From Plectrocnemia conspersa (Eukaryota > Arthropoda > Insecta > Trichoptera > Polycentropodidae): a stretch of 64,000 bases of DNA. A program made the translations under genes and the position numbers. Positions 62,521-64,000 of this stretch are shown in pieces. Where the stretch lies: assembly GCA_009617715.1 (NCBI GenBank), contig VTFK01000216.1, forward strand, positions 310,001 through 374,000, in the 5' to 3' direction. The first letter of the stretch is position 1, and every line of letters begins with the position of its first letter. The notes below the pieces were generated by a model that ran no database searches, was not told where the DNA came from, and saw only the letters and a list, made by a program, of their open reading frames with translations.

Positions 62521-64000
62521 TATTTCTGACTTCAGTATCATGATTTATATGTAAAAAGATGCGCTGATTTAAAATCTGTGATTATATGTAGTTTTATAAG
62601 ACTAAGCAACGTCATATTAATATTTGAATTAATTTAAGAAATATATCAATCAGAAGAGAGTCATGATGATATAAAAGACACAGAAAAAAAATCGATATCA
62701 GGCATCATGTTTCGTACATTTCAAATTATTATTATCGGTAGTAGGTAAGGTAATTTTCAGTATAATAAGAAGATAAATAAAAATTAATACACAGAAACTA
62801 TTTTTGTAGCAAAAAATATTAAATCAGTAGTGAAATAATTTGAATAACTACGCGCCACACGTTCCGTAAAAAATGTTAAAATAAACTATAAGAAACACAT
62901 GATAGTAAAAAAACTAATAATAGTAATCTCTTAATCATACTGATTAAAAACCAAATTTTTTATGTAAAAAATATAGATTTAAAATGTATTACTCTTTGGT
63001 TTTTAATGTACATTTTATTCTGATAAATAAAAAAAATGTTTTTTTTTAAATGAATTTTGCTGAAAATTTTACAAAATTAATTTAAAAAACATTTTAATCA
63101 AAATAGTAAAGATAAATTCATTGAAACACTCTTTAGTAATACCTAATTAAACATGTTTAATATTTCTAAATTAAATATGCTCAAACCCAGATATTCTACT
63201 CGCAAAACGTAAGTCACATTGTCTTATTATTTACACTATAAAACTATATATCATTTGAGATTCACCACTAGAAGGGGAAAACGGATTATGTATGTACAAT
63301 TAAATAAAATATAGCCCTCTATCCCCTACATAACATATTTTCTCAATGTTACATAATATATAAATGATTCAGATGCTCATATGGTTTTCAACGCTTTACG
63401 CATTCGTAAGAAAAACCTTTTATTTTTTATATCCCCATAGCGATCAAGTTGACACCACCCTGTTAACCATGGTCAGCCAAGTTTTTATCGATAGTTCCTT
63501 GAATGTTTGAAGAGGGTTCTCTTTAATGTCTTTAAGATATCATCGCCCCATGTCAATGTTTGTCTGTTTAAGACTGCCTTATAGCTCCTAGTGATAGCTC
63601 AACATTAAGTTTCTAGAATTTTAAAACGATTTTTCGTTTACAAAAAATATATTAAAATATATATTAACTTAAAATTGTAATAATCTCATATCATATATGG
63701 TTTCAATCTGAAGATAATTAAGAATTATTTTGCTTAGCGAATAAAAAATATAAATTATATTGCTTGAATGGTAGGATATATGATATTTCAGTAATATGAC
63801 CGTTTCTTTCGTAGTCTCTAAAACACATTTCATATCAATCTGAATCTTTAGATTTACATAAACAAATTATAAAGAGTAACCTTGCTAAAGCAATCCTATA
63901 CTTGAATAACATCGGTGTTAATTTGAGATTATTTTGCGATAAAAAAGGCAAGAAACTCTAGATTGGGCTTTTGTCCCACAAACCACATTAAAGTTAATTA

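Larger units (their letters stand above)
54262..64000 (-). other. Gene-free region upstream of stan
   Basis: Almost 10 kb without recognisable coding sequence, probably the first intron and upstream region of stan. Islands clearly less AT-rich than the background lie at about 55920-56240, 56940-57420, 58770-58940, 61110-61330 and 61620-62110. The two SINE-like repeats at 58232-58520 and 62275-62520, a SINE head at 59675-59745 and the hairpin at 57915-57955 are the only repeats I can name. Open frames here are short and AT-driven or antisense to the islands. Confidence 0.5.

Overview
The window is nuclear DNA from an insect, or at least an arthropod. It is strongly AT-rich, with short GT-AG introns (mostly 60-110 nt) separated by a few long introns full of transposon remains. 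The genes are single-copy animal genes whose closest remembered relatives are insect and vertebrate. The order cannot be fixed from the sequence alone.

Layout, left to right. (1) 1-2560 holds the last exon of an unrecognised Ser/Pro/Asn-rich protein carrying six GRHSPA repeats, followed by several kb of AT-rich 3'UTR or intergenic DNA. (2) 10047-11859 (-) is a 14-finger C2H2 zinc-finger gene whose first exon was not found. (3) 13664-14203 (+) is a two-exon MPLKIP/TTDN1-like gene. (4) 14.2-17.3 kb and 18.2-20.2 kb are transposon graveyards: an RTE-like reverse-transcriptase remnant, a jockey/CR1-like tail, a hAT transposase fragment, a tRNA-derived SINE and a long fold-back element. (5) 17359-18182 (+) is ZMAT2, a spliceosomal zinc-finger protein. 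(6) 20269-34055 (+) is rictor, the TORC2 scaffold, in 20 coding exons; the first is inferred. (7) 36554-54186 (-) is starry night/flamingo (CELSR family), reconstructed here in 37 coding exons encoding about 3478 residues. It has nine cadherin repeats, EGF and laminin-G modules, HRM, GAIN/GPS, seven membrane segments and a cytoplasmic tail ending in a PDZ ligand. rictor and stan converge tail to tail. (8) 54.2-64 kb has no recognisable coding sequence; it contains the upstream part of stan, two SINE copies and several islands less AT-rich than their surroundings.

The genes do not form one pathway. ZMAT2 acts in splicing, rictor in TORC2 signalling and stan in planar cell polarity. The most useful observations are three single-base frame disruptions in otherwise intact conserved genes (probably assembly errors), a stan splice donor that overlaps a stop codon and decides whether the PDZ ligand is made, a perfect 54-bp palindrome just inside a stan intron, a hAT element with exact 8-bp target duplications nested in an older repeat, and several new-looking non-autonomous repeats. 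I found no clear evidence of a wholly new biological system.
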